Part shown: in pieces, positions 1 through 9,688 of the stretch
Layout: every line of letters begins with the position of its first letter
Numbering within the stretch: the stretch's first letter is position 1
Assembly (NCBI GenBank): GCA_008690995.1
Contig: VRMN01000003.1
Coordinates: 620,001 to 684,000, forward strand
Length of the DNA stretch: 64,000 nucleotides
Direction of reading: 5' to 3'
DNA from: Porphyridium purpureum
Taxonomy: Eukaryota > Rhodophyta > Bangiophyceae > Porphyridiales > Porphyridiaceae
Notes under the pieces: model-generated
The model's input: the letters and a program-made list of their open reading frames with translations, nothing else
Told to the model about the DNA's origin: nothing
Databases searched by the model: none
Made by a program: the position numbers and the translations under genes

Positions 1-1234
1 CGTCTTGTATCGTGATGGCGTCGAAGTCAAACGCATCCTCTCCGTCTTCGCCGTATGTATACCCGGATTCCATTTGCCCATCGACGCTGTATCGAAGTTC
101 GTGGTACTTTTCCGTCACGTCCAAGAGTCGCAGAACGCGGTCATCGCGCTTTTGCGCAGCTGAGTTGATAATGAGTCGTTTGCTTGTCGAGGTTGCGTTG
201 GAATCCTGCCGAGAAACCACCGGCGGAAACATGCCCGGCTGCGTCCCTGGAACCAGCTGGTTCATCGGAACCTGCGTAATCGGATGCAGGGTTGTCTGGA
301 AGCGTTCTTGCAAGGCTGTGAGCTCGTCTTCAGCTTGAATGGCGCGTTGCTCAGCAAGGTTCCGCTCCTTGCGCAGCACATGAATTTCCATCTCAAAATC
401 TGCGTTCTGCATTTTGGATGTGATCAATTGCTGCTCTAAGTCCTCTAAATTCCAGACTGAGTTTGCCCTTCCGACCAAAGATAGATCTAGAGCCTTCCCT
501 TCACTCCCCGTGTGATTTTCAAGAAGTCGCCGAAAGTCCTTGTTTTCTGCAATGGCCTGCTGTAGTTGTAAAGAATCCCGCTCGCGTTGCTTCTTCAGCG
601 CAGTGATCTCTTGCAACAGAACTTCGTTTTCCTGTGCAGCCTTTGCTAGCGTCTTGCCATTTGAGCGCTTCATACGTAGGAGCTCCCCGCGGAGCATCTC
701 GACCTCCTCTTCTAGTGATTTAAGATCGTATGATTGTTGCTCCAGCTGATACGCAAGATTTCGATTTTCGCGAAAGAGCTCCGTCGCGGAGGTTCCAGTG
801 CTTTTCTCGTTCATGATCCCATCCCCAGGACCAGGAACGCGCGGTGACACAGCAATACCACGCTTTATCGGCTGCTTTGTTCCGACGCTGCTTGCGGAGT
901 TTGGCGTAGAATCTACTTTATCGTCTCGAGCCCGACCGCTTGCTTCCCTATCGTCTGCAGCTTGCGCTCCTGGTTCAGGCGGAGCCACGGCAAGAATGCT
1001 GCTAGCTTGGTCTTCTTTTGGGGACAAGGAAGATTCAGCGTCATCATGCCCTGCATGTGCCTCTTGGGCACTTACAGCGCCAGAAGCGTCAAGTCGGTTA
1101 CCTTCGTTTTGAGCGTCTTCGCTCTGCCTCGTTTGGGACGCCGTCCCAATTTGAAATGCTCCTGAGGACGACACCAGAGGCGCTTGCTGTGACGAGTCCT
1201 CAACCTGATCCCGCTCGTCTGCTCTAGTCGCCAT
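1..1234 (-). CDS. Acidic coiled-coil protein, C-terminus beyond left edge
   Basis: The frame is open from an ATG at 1234 down to the first base, so at least 411 residues are present and the C-terminus lies outside the window. I checked every in-frame triplet and found no stop. A stop lies upstream of this ATG in frame. Residues 1 to about 150 are polar, acidic and low in hydrophobics, so probably disordered. From about residue 150 the chain becomes rich in Leu, Glu, Lys and Gln with heptad-like spacing (for example LEEEVEMLRGELLRMKRS), which suggests a long coiled coil. No catalytic domain is visible. I do not recognise the protein; a scaffold or cytoskeletal role would be a guess. It diverges from the gene at 1605, sharing a 370-bp spacer. 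Confidence 0.75.
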   Translation of the reverse strand, partial: MATRADERDQVEDSSQQAPLVSSSGAFQIGTASQTRQSEDAQNEGNRLDASGAVSAQEAHAGHDDAESSLSPKEDQASSILAVAPPEPGAQAADDREASGRARDDKVDSTPNSASSVGTKQPIKRGIAVSPRVPGPGDGIMNEKSTGTSATELFRENRNLAYQLEQQSYDLKSLEEEVEMLRGELLRMKRSNGKTLAKAAQENEVLLQEITALKKQRERDSLQLQQAIAENKDFRRLLENHTGSEGKALDLSLVGRANSVWNLEDLEQQLITSKMQNADFEMEIHVLRKERNLAEQRAIQAEDELTALQERFQTTLHPITQVPMNQLVPGTQPGMFPPVVSRQDSNATSTSKRLIINSAAQKRDDRVLRLLDVTEKYHELRYSVDGQMESGYTYGEDGEDAFDFDAITIQD

Positions 1235-1604
1235 GTTTTCCGCGCTCGGGCCTGGCTTGCCTGAGACAAGCGAAGCCTGCAGCGCGCTCCGAAACGGCGG
1301 TGCGGAGGGACGGCAGGAGCGCGACACTCTGACGCACTTGAGCGCCCACCTTCTGACCAAGCGCGCGGGTTGGCCCCCGCCCCTCCCCCGTTTCTTCCCT
1401 CAGCCCGGACCTATGTCGCCGAAGTTGCCTGTAACGGCAAAAAAGCCTTGCCTCCGTGCCGTGTGAGGGCTGACGCTCCGCAGCACTGGCGCGTCCAACA
1501 AAGCGCGACGTCGACTGTACTGCGCGTCGGCAGCGCGCACTGTACCGCAAGCGCCAGTGGAGGCGCGAGAGGGGAAGACGCTGCGCGCCGCGACACCTTG
1601 AGCC
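1235..1604. promoter_or_regulatory. Divergent promoter region with two ACTGTAC sites
   Basis: This 370-bp spacer separates two diverging genes. It carries ACTGTACT at 1514-1521 and ACTGTACC at 1539-1546, the motif that recurs in most spacers of the window. The sites lie about 60-90 bp before the right-hand start codon and 280-310 bp before the left-hand one. No TATA box stands out. Confidence 0.5.
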
Positions 1605-3680
1605 ATGGAGCGGAGCGCGGGAACCCGCTGCGGCTCGGTGACTCTGTCGCGGCGGGGCTGGCCAGTGCTCATATGTGTGGCCTCGTGCGCATTGGCGCTG
1701 GCCATTCACGCGTTGCCCGCCGAACAGTCGACGCAGCGCCACGCGCAGCAAGACCCTTTTGCGCATCACGCATGGCAGGATGATGCAGAGCAGGAGCTCA
1801 TGCAAAACGCAAAAAGCGCCCTCAACTCATTCAGTCTGGTTTTCGTGGATCATAGCGTTGCCGGCGTCAAGGGCAAAGATCTTCCGTCGGAGCCCGCGCG
1901 CGGCTCCAGAATGGTCCATCTCATTGAGAACGGAGTGCCGAGAACGGCTTTCCTGGAAACGTGCATGGTGAGCGGATCATATTCCACCTCGCATGACGCC
2001 AGGATGTCATGCGCGTATGTGGATGAGTACACCACGCAAGTAGATTTGATTGCGTTGTTCAATCCGAGCCTGTATTCAATGCCAAAGCCTGACATCAAGG
2101 TCGTGAGTCTGCAAAAGCACGCGGGCAACTCATCCGCAAAGGCTCGATCAGAAGTGGATGATGTCAAGATAGGAATTAAGTACTTTTCGGCCAACCACGA
2201 CGCCGGCACCTCCATGTTCTCGATCGTGTTTGACTGTGGAATCCAGAGAGGCAATAATAGCGAACAGCTAGCAACTCTCACGTTCTCGTTTGACGATGAG
2301 GTGCATGTGTCGATATCAATACTGAAAAAATGTGCAACGTCTTTTCAGATGATGCATCCTGATCTGTTGGTTTCTTTGGAATCCAATGCTATGACGAACG
2401 CGAAACCAAACACCAGAGTTGAGCTCACGCCGGGAAGTGACATTCTGTTCGAGCTTCTGACAGACGAGGTTGTGATTCCAGAAGACAAGGGCGTCGTGAT
2501 TAATCTTCTTGTATCCCTGAAGTTCCCAGGCACCATACATAAGATCGGGTCGATTGTCTGGAACAGAGCTCCTCCAGGCTTTGAAGTTTCCATTGTGGCC
2601 ATGAATTCATTGGAGTTTATCAGGCGAGGACTTTATTCCAAATTCCCATTGCTTGCGACATGTTCCTCAGAGAAGCTGGAAGGTGTGGGCTCGTCGCGAG
2701 CATTTGAAGTGTCATTTGATATGACGCCATTTCGCCCTCTGCGAATCCGCTGGAATATGACGTGCGCCGCACGCTTGCAGGAGCCAAAAAGGGCGTCTGT
2801 TGCAGAAATGCGCGCACAGGCAAGCGCAATGCTAAGCGCAAACGCTGCGAAAGCGGCTGTCCTAAATGCAAGCTCAGAAAACAGCGTTGGTCGCAGGAAT
2901 GACAGCCCTGACCCTCGGATCATGCGTGACGATCTTGCTGGAGACAAGCAGCGAGAGTTGACCAAGCGCGAAAACTTCAGTGCGCTCATCAACGTCTGCG
3001 TCTTTAATGTGGTGCATCCTGAAATTGTGCAGGCAGGGAAGGTGCAGAAAGAATATAACATCACTCGAGCTAATTTTCAACTTTTTGCGCTGCGGGATCC
3101 ACGTGCACTTGCACTGCCGATCAAATGGCTTGACCCACGTGTATCCATCTTTGAGGCCAGCGTGTGGGCGGGGTTGCGAAGGACCATTAATTACTCTGGC
3201 GTTTATATCTCATCATCTGCACCAGATATTGTAATGGGTGCTCTGGTGCTTCCTTCAATGTTTAGCTATTTCTACATGTCGGAGTCGGGTGGTTCGATTG
3301 TCGATATGCGCAAGTTACGGGTCATGTGTGTTTGCTTGGACGCGGGTAGTGCGTACGTAATGGTGTCAGTGGTTCTAGAGGACGGCTCTCTGATTGAGTT
3401 TGGGTTTGCAAAGGAGTGCGACAGTCCCCAGATGCATCAACGCTCCGGTCAGCTGACGGCTGTGTCTTTGATGAACTGGATCCTATTTTGCATGATGGCT
3501 GCATCGGCTGGCACTCTTGCATTTTTTGTCAAACGTCAGTCCCTGTCGTTCAACATGCAACCTTCCGGCACACGGTACAGTGAATCTCGCTTCTCCCGCG
3601 GACCCCGAGTCGGAACTACCGGAGCCAGACCGGTGGAGCGTGCTGGTCAATTTGATACGTCGTGTCTCAAAGACGGTTAG
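1605..3680 (+). CDS. Single-pass membrane protein with large lumenal or extracellular region
   Basis: The product has 691 residues and starts at an ATG. An N-terminal hydrophobic stretch (about residues 20-37, VLICVASCALALAIHA) looks like a signal peptide or anchor. A second one (about 625-645, WILFCMMAASAGTLAFFV) is a transmembrane helix followed by a short basic, Ser/Arg-rich tail. The roughly 580 residues between contain spaced cysteines and several N-x-S/T sequons (for example NSS, NMT, NAS, NFS, NIT, NYS), as expected for a glycosylated type I surface or secretory-pathway protein. I do not recognise the family. A gamete or adhesion protein is possible, but I see no HAP2 or other signature. 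It converges with the desaturase gene 116 bp downstream. Confidence 0.8.
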   Translation: MERSAGTRCGSVTLSRRGWPVLICVASCALALAIHALPAEQSTQRHAQQDPFAHHAWQDDAEQELMQNAKSALNSFSLVFVDHSVAGVKGKDLPSEPARGSRMVHLIENGVPRTAFLETCMVSGSYSTSHDARMSCAYVDEYTTQVDLIALFNPSLYSMPKPDIKVVSLQKHAGNSSAKARSEVDDVKIGIKYFSANHDAGTSMFSIVFDCGIQRGNNSEQLATLTFSFDDEVHVSISILKKCATSFQMMHPDLLVSLESNAMTNAKPNTRVELTPGSDILFELLTDEVVIPEDKGVVINLLVSLKFPGTIHKIGSIVWNRAPPGFEVSIVAMNSLEFIRRGLYSKFPLLATCSSEKLEGVGSSRAFEVSFDMTPFRPLRIRWNMTCAARLQEPKRASVAEMRAQASAMLSANAAKAAVLNASSENSVGRRNDSPDPRIMRDDLAGDKQRELTKRENFSALINVCVFNVVHPEIVQAGKVQKEYNITRANFQLFALRDPRALALPIKWLDPRVSIFEASVWAGLRRTINYSGVYISSSAPDIVMGALVLPSMFSYFYMSESGGSIVDMRKLRVMCVCLDAGSAYVMVSVVLEDGSLIEFGFAKECDSPQMHQRSGQLTAVSLMNWILFCMMAASAGTLAFFVKRQSLSFNMQPSGTRYSESRFSRGPRVGTTGARPVERAGQFDTSCLKDG

Positions 3681-3796
3681 TTGAAAGCTTGCGTCGATCA
3701 TAAACATACATATTCTTTTTCCTTCTGCTTTGGATATGCGTTCTTCTTCTACTTTGTTCCGTTCTTCAAGGCACCGTGATTTACTTTGGCTTCATA

Positions 3797-5020
3797 TCAT
3801 CCTCGCCACGTGAGGGTGTGACCGGTCGGAGGCGGGACCGGCTGGAGGCGGTGCATAATAAGAGCGAGCTTGTCGTCGTACGTCAACTTACCGTTGAGGT
3901 CGACAAAATGGGCGGCGAGCAAGTCAAAGCGCCGCGTGACAAGCCACGCAAAAAGCTCAAACTCATGTGTATCGCTGAACATGGTAGCCTGATTTTTAGC
4001 GTATTCGTCCGTCGTGCGCTCGTACTCTTTGTTCATTTCCGTCCAGTGCATAGATGGGTGAAGGTGGTGGACCACATGGTAATCCTCGTTCAGGACCGGA
4101 TACTGGCCATTCAATACCGTCAGTGAGCTAATGTACTCATTGTTTGGGTCGTTGGGATCCACGAACGCGTGCCACACATAATTCATCGCAGAGAGGTACA
4201 CCATGGTTTCAAAATGTGGCAAGAAATAGTACCCGAGTCCAAACCGCCAGTCTAAAGCCACAAGCCCCAATCCGAGGCAGTAGTACCAAGCCATGCCCAC
4301 GCCAACTTGCACGGCGTTCGCGGTGTCTCTTCTCCTTAGGAAATGAGCCACACAGCTAATCCCTGTCCAATACAGTACAAACTCCCCGAGGTAGTAGACA
4401 AAGTTCACTGGATCGGATCGATCAAAAGGGAGCGTCGTCGTTACATCATCGTACTGGTTATCAAAGCGGTGGTGCAGCTTGACATGATTCACGCGGTATG
4501 ATTCAGGTACGTGGCCGTAGAAGAACCCGACGTACCATTCCAGGATCCGATTGAGAAAGCGCACTTTAAATAGGCCGCGCCGAAAGTGGCCCTCCTTATG
4601 AATCAGGGTGGCTGCATGTGCGAAGAACCGAAAATATGGACCCATTCGCAGCACGTGAAACAAAAGCATCAACCCGTACGACCATACACCCTTGAGTACC
4701 GCGTACTGAATGTACACGCACGCTGCCGATATGATCGTTGGATAAATGATCAGGGGTAGAATGATTGGCAGCAGCAGCGCGTCCTGCTCGTTAACTAACA
4801 AGCGACTCGCCCACGAACGAGACAGTCTCTCGATCTCCGTCCAAAGTCGCTTGCCTGGCAGCGAACGCCAGCCCATCTTCCACAGCACGTCCCAGACCAT
4901 CGAGCAACCAATCGACACACCCATCCAAGGCGTCACTGTGAGTACGACCAGAGCAATGCACATATATGCCGCGCGCTGCCATGGTGGCAGCAGGCATGAA
5001 CTCAGCATGTTTTCTTGCAT
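3797..5020 (-). CDS. Fatty-acid desaturase/hydroxylase family membrane protein
   Basis: From the ATG at 5020 the product has 407 residues. Three histidine clusters mark the di-iron desaturase/hydroxylase superfamily: HKEGH (about 141-145), HVKLHH (about 179-184) and HVVHH (about 315-319), in the usual order and spacing. Several hydrophobic segments lie between and before them. Such enzymes insert double bonds or hydroxyls into acyl chains or sterols in the ER or plastid membrane; the substrate cannot be told from sequence. The frame is open for another 71 codons upstream, to 5233, with coding-like sequence but no ATG. Directly before that point lies a TAG that could act as a splice acceptor, so the true N-terminus may come from an upstream exon. 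The 3' end faces the gene ending at 3680. Confidence 0.85.
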   Translation of the reverse strand: MQENMLSSCLLPPWQRAAYMCIALVVLTVTPWMGVSIGCSMVWDVLWKMGWRSLPGKRLWTEIERLSRSWASRLLVNEQDALLLPIILPLIIYPTIISAACVYIQYAVLKGVWSYGLMLLFHVLRMGPYFRFFAHAATLIHKEGHFRRGLFKVRFLNRILEWYVGFFYGHVPESYRVNHVKLHHRFDNQYDDVTTTLPFDRSDPVNFVYYLGEFVLYWTGISCVAHFLRRRDTANAVQVGVGMAWYYCLGLGLVALDWRFGLGYYFLPHFETMVYLSAMNYVWHAFVDPNDPNNEYISSLTVLNGQYPVLNEDYHVVHHLHPSMHWTEMNKEYERTTDEYAKNQATMFSDTHEFELFAWLVTRRFDLLAAHFVDLNGKLTYDDKLALIMHRLQPVPPPTGHTLTWRG

Positions 5021-5509
5021 GACCTTTGCACGACGCGCGAAGTAGCCGGGGTCAAAACGTTCTTCGCCGCGCCGTGATTGCTGTCCGCCTATGCAATCCA
5101 GCAACCCCGTGAAAAGAGTGTAGGCTAGCCGATAGGTTTGTCCGTTGCGGGCAAACTGAACCGACGAATGCTTTGGAGGTACAGCGCTGGTCTGCTGTGC
5201 GCGTCGTCCTGCTTGGACGCTATTTGGACACAAGTTCTATCAAAGCATTCTGATTTACCATAAACAGCATCTCAGTTGCACGCTCCTTAACGGTTGAAAA
5301 CCGGTAACCCGCTTGCCACCTTGCACCTGTGCGTGCGAGGACACGGGTTATTTCAGAGTACTCTGATTAAACTTCAAACAATGTCGAAAAAATAACGACC
5401 TTCATTTAGAACGTCAACTAAGGTACAGTGTACGACTGTACATCATTTCGACTTCAACGCTGTGTTGGGTTGAGTTCATTCATACGTGCTCGCGCCGTTC
5501 CGCGCCGGT
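5021..5509. promoter_or_regulatory. Spacer with GTACAGT/ACTGTAC palindrome
   Basis: This holds the upstream region of the desaturase gene (possibly including a 5' exon up to 5233) and the 3' flank of APS reductase. At 5422-5441 GGTACAGT and ACTGTAC face each other across five bases, a paired version of the recurrent motif. The rest shows nothing I recognise. Confidence 0.45.
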
Positions 5510-6715
5510 TTAAGCCACGCTCGACAGTTTCAGCCCTGCTTCATTCAGAATCTTCGCGAGCTCGCCATCTGCATACATGCGCTTCATATTCTCTGCCGTT
5601 CCCAGGTGCCGCTTTTGGATGAAGACGTTCGGCACCGTCGACTGCTTGGTCAGACGTTCGAGGGCGGCAATCAGATCTGGTGAATCCTCCACTTTGTACT
5701 CTGTGTAGGGAACCGCGAGCTTCGTAAAAATCTGGCGCACCTCTTCACAGAATGGACAACCGCTCTTCGAGAACATCACTATAGAAGACGACGCAATCTT
5801 GTCACGCAGGTCATTATCCGCCCTCTCCAACGCCACTGCATCCTGGCTGATATTGCCCTTGTGCAGGCCACACTCTTTCTGGGTTGCCTCTTCCCACCAC
5901 CAGCGCCCTTCGCGTTCATGCTGATTGGGCAATACTGGCTTCGTGCACGGCTCACAGCCAATCGAGGTGAAGCCACGCAGGTGGAGCGGGTTGTAGGGGA
6001 TCTCTACGATGCGAATCATTGACCAAACGTCCGCAGAAGATGTGTTTGCAAGTGGGTTAAACTTGATCAGGTCCGAGTCGTTCGCTCCTCGGAACGCGGG
6101 ATCCACCTGGCACATGGGTACCTCCGTGCGAGTGCCGGGCGACTGGTCCTTTCGCTGGCCCGTGATCCACGCCTTGAGCGTGCCCAGTTTTTTGCGAAGC
6201 GGACGCACTTTGCGAACGCGGCAGCATTCTTGATGACCGTCCTCGTAAAACGAGAAGAGGCCCTTTTCGTTCACGAGCGCCTCAACCTCACCAGCATCCC
6301 CGTAGCAGTACTCGATCCTGATACCATAATGCTTCTCCACCTCCGCGTAATACCGCAATGTCTCTGCATGTAGCCGGCCGGTCTCGAGGGCAAACACACG
6401 GAAGGGCCGGCCGGTGCGCTGAGCGTATTCGATGAGCACCACGTCCTCCGCCCCCGAAAACGCAATTGCCGCATCCTTGCCAAAGCTCTCCAACGCCTTG
6501 TCCATGACCTCGACGGGGTCAGCGCGCTCCTTGGACCATTTCGCACCCAAAGTGTTCCAATCCTCGGACATGCGCAGAAGCTGAGCCACGGAGGCGCGCC
6601 GAGCGCGGCGCGGAGCCCCGGAGAGCCGCGAACGCGAGCCAATTCTGCTGCAAAGCGCAGTGCGGCGGCTGTAAGCCGGCGCGGTCTCAGCTCCCCCATA
6701 CACGATAAAAGCCAT
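5510..6715 (-). CDS. APR: Plastid APS reductase with glutaredoxin-like domain
   Basis: Adenylyl-sulfate reductase reduces APS to sulfite in plastid sulfate assimilation. From the ATG at 6715 it has 401 residues. About residues 1-48 are rich in Ala, Arg and Ser, start MAF, and fit a plastid transit peptide ending near LLRMS. The reductase domain (about 50-290) has the FSGAEDV nucleotide loop (86-92), a CC pair (164-165) and CxxC (254-257) that ligate a 4Fe-4S cluster, and the catalytic ECGLH (281-285). The CC and CxxC pairs mark an APS rather than a PAPS reductase. The C-terminal domain (about 305-401) carries CPFC (320-323), the redox site of a glutaredoxin-type electron donor. This is the plant/algal fused architecture. 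It diverges from CPSF73. Confidence 0.95.
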   Translation of the reverse strand: MAFIVYGGAETAPAYSRRTALCSRIGSRSRLSGAPRRARRASVAQLLRMSEDWNTLGAKWSKERADPVEVMDKALESFGKDAAIAFSGAEDVVLIEYAQRTGRPFRVFALETGRLHAETLRYYAEVEKHYGIRIEYCYGDAGEVEALVNEKGLFSFYEDGHQECCRVRKVRPLRKKLGTLKAWITGQRKDQSPGTRTEVPMCQVDPAFRGANDSDLIKFNPLANTSSADVWSMIRIVEIPYNPLHLRGFTSIGCEPCTKPVLPNQHEREGRWWWEEATQKECGLHKGNISQDAVALERADNDLRDKIASSSIVMFSKSGCPFCEEVRQIFTKLAVPYTEYKVEDSPDLIAALERLTKQSTVPNVFIQKRHLGTAENMKRMYADGELAKILNEAGLKLSSVA

Positions 6716-6850
6716 TGTCACGGTTCCGAAAAGTACAGAATTCGCCCTCCCAGCCCCCGTGCGTGCGACCCGCAGCTACAGGAGAAATGCCCTTCAGGTC
6801 GACGTCGCGCCGAGGCCACAACGCCGACCGATCTGGGCCCGTGGCCGCAG

Positions 6851-6873
6851 AACTGTACCTATATGGTACAGTT
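6851..6873. promoter_or_regulatory. Palindromic AACTGTACC-TATAT-GGTACAGTT site
   Basis: Two perfect 9-bp inverted half-sites (AACTGTACC at 6851-6859, GGTACAGTT at 6865-6873) flank TATAT. The site lies in the 277-bp spacer between the divergent APS reductase (ATG 6715) and CPSF73 (ATG 6993) genes, about 120-135 bp from each start. It is the cleanest copy of the motif found across the window. A dimeric transcription factor site is inferred from the symmetry. Confidence 0.6.
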
Positions 6874-6992
6874 TGGTCGGACAGCGGTCTGGGCCAAACT
6901 GGACGCTGCTGCGGCTTCGTGCGCAGTGGCTCGGGCCACTGTTCGAACGAGTGGCGCGGGTGGTGGCGGCGTCGGAACGCACGGCAGGCGCG

Positions 6993-9497
6993 ATGGCTGG
7001 CGTTCAGCGTGTAGATGTGCTTCGGACGGGCTTGGAGACGGACGTGCTGGAAGTGATGCCCCTGGGCGCCGGCTGCGAGGTCGGGCGCTCGTGTTGCATC
7101 GTCAAGTTCAAGGGCAAAACGGTCTTGTTTGACTGCGGAGTGCATCCGGCCTACTCTGGCTTGGCCTCGCTGCCGTTTTTCGACGCCATTGAGCCCGATC
7201 AGATTGACCTTGCGCTCATCACTCACTTTCACCTCGACCATTGCGCGGGATTACCATACTTGCTCGAGCGGACAAACTTTAACCCCAAGGCGCGCATTTT
7301 CATGACACATCCAACGAAGGCTATTTACAAGGCGCTTCTCTCCGACTTTGTGCGTGTTTCGCACTCTGGTGGGTCCACAAACGCAAATGCGGCGCTTTAC
7401 AATGAGCAAGATATTGACAGAACCATGGATCGTATAGAAACCGTGGACTATCATCAAGAAATGAATATTGCTGGCATTCGCTTCTGGGCTTATAACGCCG
7501 GCCACGTGCTAGGAGCTGCTATGTTCTTGATTGAAATAGCTGGTGTTCGTGTCTTGTACACCGGCGATTTCAGTCGTCTCGAGGACCGGCACTTGAAGGA
7601 AGCTGAGCTTCCACCTTTCGAAACAGACGTGCTGATTGTAGAGTCCACGTACGGCACTCAAGTGCACGAACCGCGCAAAATTCGGGAGTCTCGCTTCACT
7701 CAAAAAGTCGCCCAGATTGTGCGTCGAGGTGGTAGATGCTTGCTGCCAGTCTTTGCCCTCGGTCGCGCACAAGAACTTCTTCTTATTCTTGACGAATTTT
7801 GGGAAGCGCATCCGGACTTGCAGCATGTCCCAATCTACTATGCCTCCGCCCTCGCAAAGCGCTGCATGAGTGTCTATCTGACGTACATTAACATGATGAA
7901 CGACTCTGTGCGAAAGAGGTACGACGTTTCGAATCCTTTTGCATTCAAATTTGTGTCGAATCTCAAGTCTATTGAGCACTTCAGTGACACAGGACCTTGT
8001 GTGGTCATGGCATCACCCGGTATGTTGCAGAGCGGGCTTTCACGGCAGTTGTGCGAGCGATGGTGTACCGATAAGCGCAACGGCATTCTCTTGTGCGGCT
8101 ATGCCGTGGACGGAACTCTGGCAAAGCACATCATGACGGAACCGGCTTCAATCACGAGACAGGACGGCAAAGAGGTTCCTTTGCGTTGTTCTGTGGATTA
8201 TATCACTTTCTCGGCGCATTCAGACTTCATTCAAACGAAGGGCTTTATAGAAGCCTTGCGACCTAGTAATATCATTCTTGTCCACGGCCAGGTTGATGAG
8301 ATGGGTCGCTTACGGGCTGCCTTAGAAGCAGAGTTCAACAAGCAGGCGAGTGTGACTGCTTTGAAAAACGCAGAGGCATTTATTTCTGCTCCACTATCTT
8401 TGAACGCCGGTGGAGATGTCGCGCAGGTACCAATGACGAGCACTGCTGATCCCCTGGCAACAGGCGAAAAGCCCCAGTCGGATCCATTGACTACGATTGC
8501 CATGAGTGCCGTGGATGGCGCCTTGGGGGGATTGGTTTATATTGTTCCCGCAGGGGCGAAGGATCCTTTGCTTTCATCTGGGCATCCAGCCGACCACCCA
8601 TTGCGAGATATCAGAATCTTTTGCCCGAAGAACACTGAGACCGTGCCGCTAGAGTTTCGTGGTGAAAAAGTGGGCAAGGCTATCAGCGTTCTGCCCAAGC
8701 GCAAGCTTGAAACCGGAATGAGTGTGTCAGGGATGATGATTCGGCAGGACTTTCATCACACTCTTCTGAAGCCAAGTGATTTGCATAGGTACACAAACAT
8801 TAAGGTGTCTAGAATTGGTCAGAGGCAGGTTGTTCCTCTGACCGGCACCTGGGAGGCACTCAAACTTCACTTATGTTCATTGTTTGAAACAGTGGAGGAA
8901 CTCGATGGCAACGACGGATGCCGACCCGGTCTCTTGCTTGCAAATAGGAACATTATTCTGACATGCGTGCCGGAAAAAAGCCAGTCGGCAGTGGAAACTT
9001 CTCAAGGCCCGTCTACTTCTGCCTTTGGTCCTCAGGCGCACGTCATCATCGAGTGGCGGGCAAATTATGCGACTGATATGATCGTGGAAAGTGTTGCGTC
9101 GATGTGTGTCAATGGGTCACTGCAGAATGATAAAATTCATCGCGCTGTTGGGATCGACAAAGTTCCAGTGCTACGGACGAGCGAGAAGAATGACTCGCGC
9201 CAAGTTCTGCCGTCAAATGCGCTCGGCATTACAGACGCGGACCTGAACCAGGCGCTCGAGATTACGCGAAAAATGTTGGCCCAGGTGTTTGGTCCGCTCC
9301 TTGTCAATGAGGACCACGACAAGAAAAGTAAGCTTGTTGTCGATTTTTTCGACGTCGAAATTGACCACGACTCCGGCATGGTAGCATGCGAAGATCCGAA
9401 AGTACGGGACCGTGTCTGGATGGCGCTGCGTCGAATTCATTCTGTTGTGTACCCCATCCCGGACTACTATTGTGATTGTTGTGACTGCGGTGAGTGA
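6993..9497 (+). CDS. CPSF3: CPSF73-type mRNA 3'-end endonuclease
   Basis: This is the nuclease of the cleavage and polyadenylation complex that cuts pre-mRNA. From the ATG at 6993 the product has 834 residues and begins directly before the conserved core. The metallo-beta-lactamase motif HFHLDH (78-83) binds two zincs. GDFS, the VESTYG stretch and the beta-CASP signature FALGRAQE follow, then HSD (SAHSDF) and a VHGQ motif. The C-terminal third resembles the CPSF73-100 C-terminal domain that docks to CPSF100. The frame is open further upstream to 6759, but that stretch is Arg/Trp-rich, includes the palindromic promoter site and lacks family similarity, so I chose the later ATG. The length is somewhat above the usual 680-800 residues. 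Confidence 0.95.
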   Translation: MAGVQRVDVLRTGLETDVLEVMPLGAGCEVGRSCCIVKFKGKTVLFDCGVHPAYSGLASLPFFDAIEPDQIDLALITHFHLDHCAGLPYLLERTNFNPKARIFMTHPTKAIYKALLSDFVRVSHSGGSTNANAALYNEQDIDRTMDRIETVDYHQEMNIAGIRFWAYNAGHVLGAAMFLIEIAGVRVLYTGDFSRLEDRHLKEAELPPFETDVLIVESTYGTQVHEPRKIRESRFTQKVAQIVRRGGRCLLPVFALGRAQELLLILDEFWEAHPDLQHVPIYYASALAKRCMSVYLTYINMMNDSVRKRYDVSNPFAFKFVSNLKSIEHFSDTGPCVVMASPGMLQSGLSRQLCERWCTDKRNGILLCGYAVDGTLAKHIMTEPASITRQDGKEVPLRCSVDYITFSAHSDFIQTKGFIEALRPSNIILVHGQVDEMGRLRAALEAEFNKQASVTALKNAEAFISAPLSLNAGGDVAQVPMTSTADPLATGEKPQSDPLTTIAMSAVDGALGGLVYIVPAGAKDPLLSSGHPADHPLRDIRIFCPKNTETVPLEFRGEKVGKAISVLPKRKLETGMSVSGMMIRQDFHHTLLKPSDLHRYTNIKVSRIGQRQVVPLTGTWEALKLHLCSLFETVEELDGNDGCRPGLLLANRNIILTCVPEKSQSAVETSQGPSTSAFGPQAHVIIEWRANYATDMIVESVASMCVNGSLQNDKIHRAVGIDKVPVLRTSEKNDSRQVLPSNALGITDADLNQALEITRKMLAQVFGPLLVNEDHDKKSKLVVDFFDVEIDHDSGMVACEDPKVRDRVWMALRRIHSVVYPIPDYYCDCCDCGE

Positions 9498-9688
9498 CGG
9501 GAGTCTTCAAGTTCATCCACGTAAACCGAGCATGCACTGGTGAAAATAGTGGTCTACAGGTCAAGCGGGTTCGCTTCAAGTCTTCGGACCCCAGGACCAC
9601 GAGTTATAGAAGTACACCTGAGAGCGTTTACGTTGAGAATGTACTAATAGCGTGCGTTGTGAGCGCCTTCCCCATCTGGGACTAGAGA

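Noticed and set aside
1224-1805. Minus-strand open frame of 193 codons
   Set aside because: It overlaps the start of the membrane-protein gene and the promoter; Arg-rich, with no family traits.
6759-6992. N-terminal extension of CPSF73
   Set aside because: It contains the palindromic promoter site and lies too close to the divergent APS reductase start; no similarity before ATG 6993.
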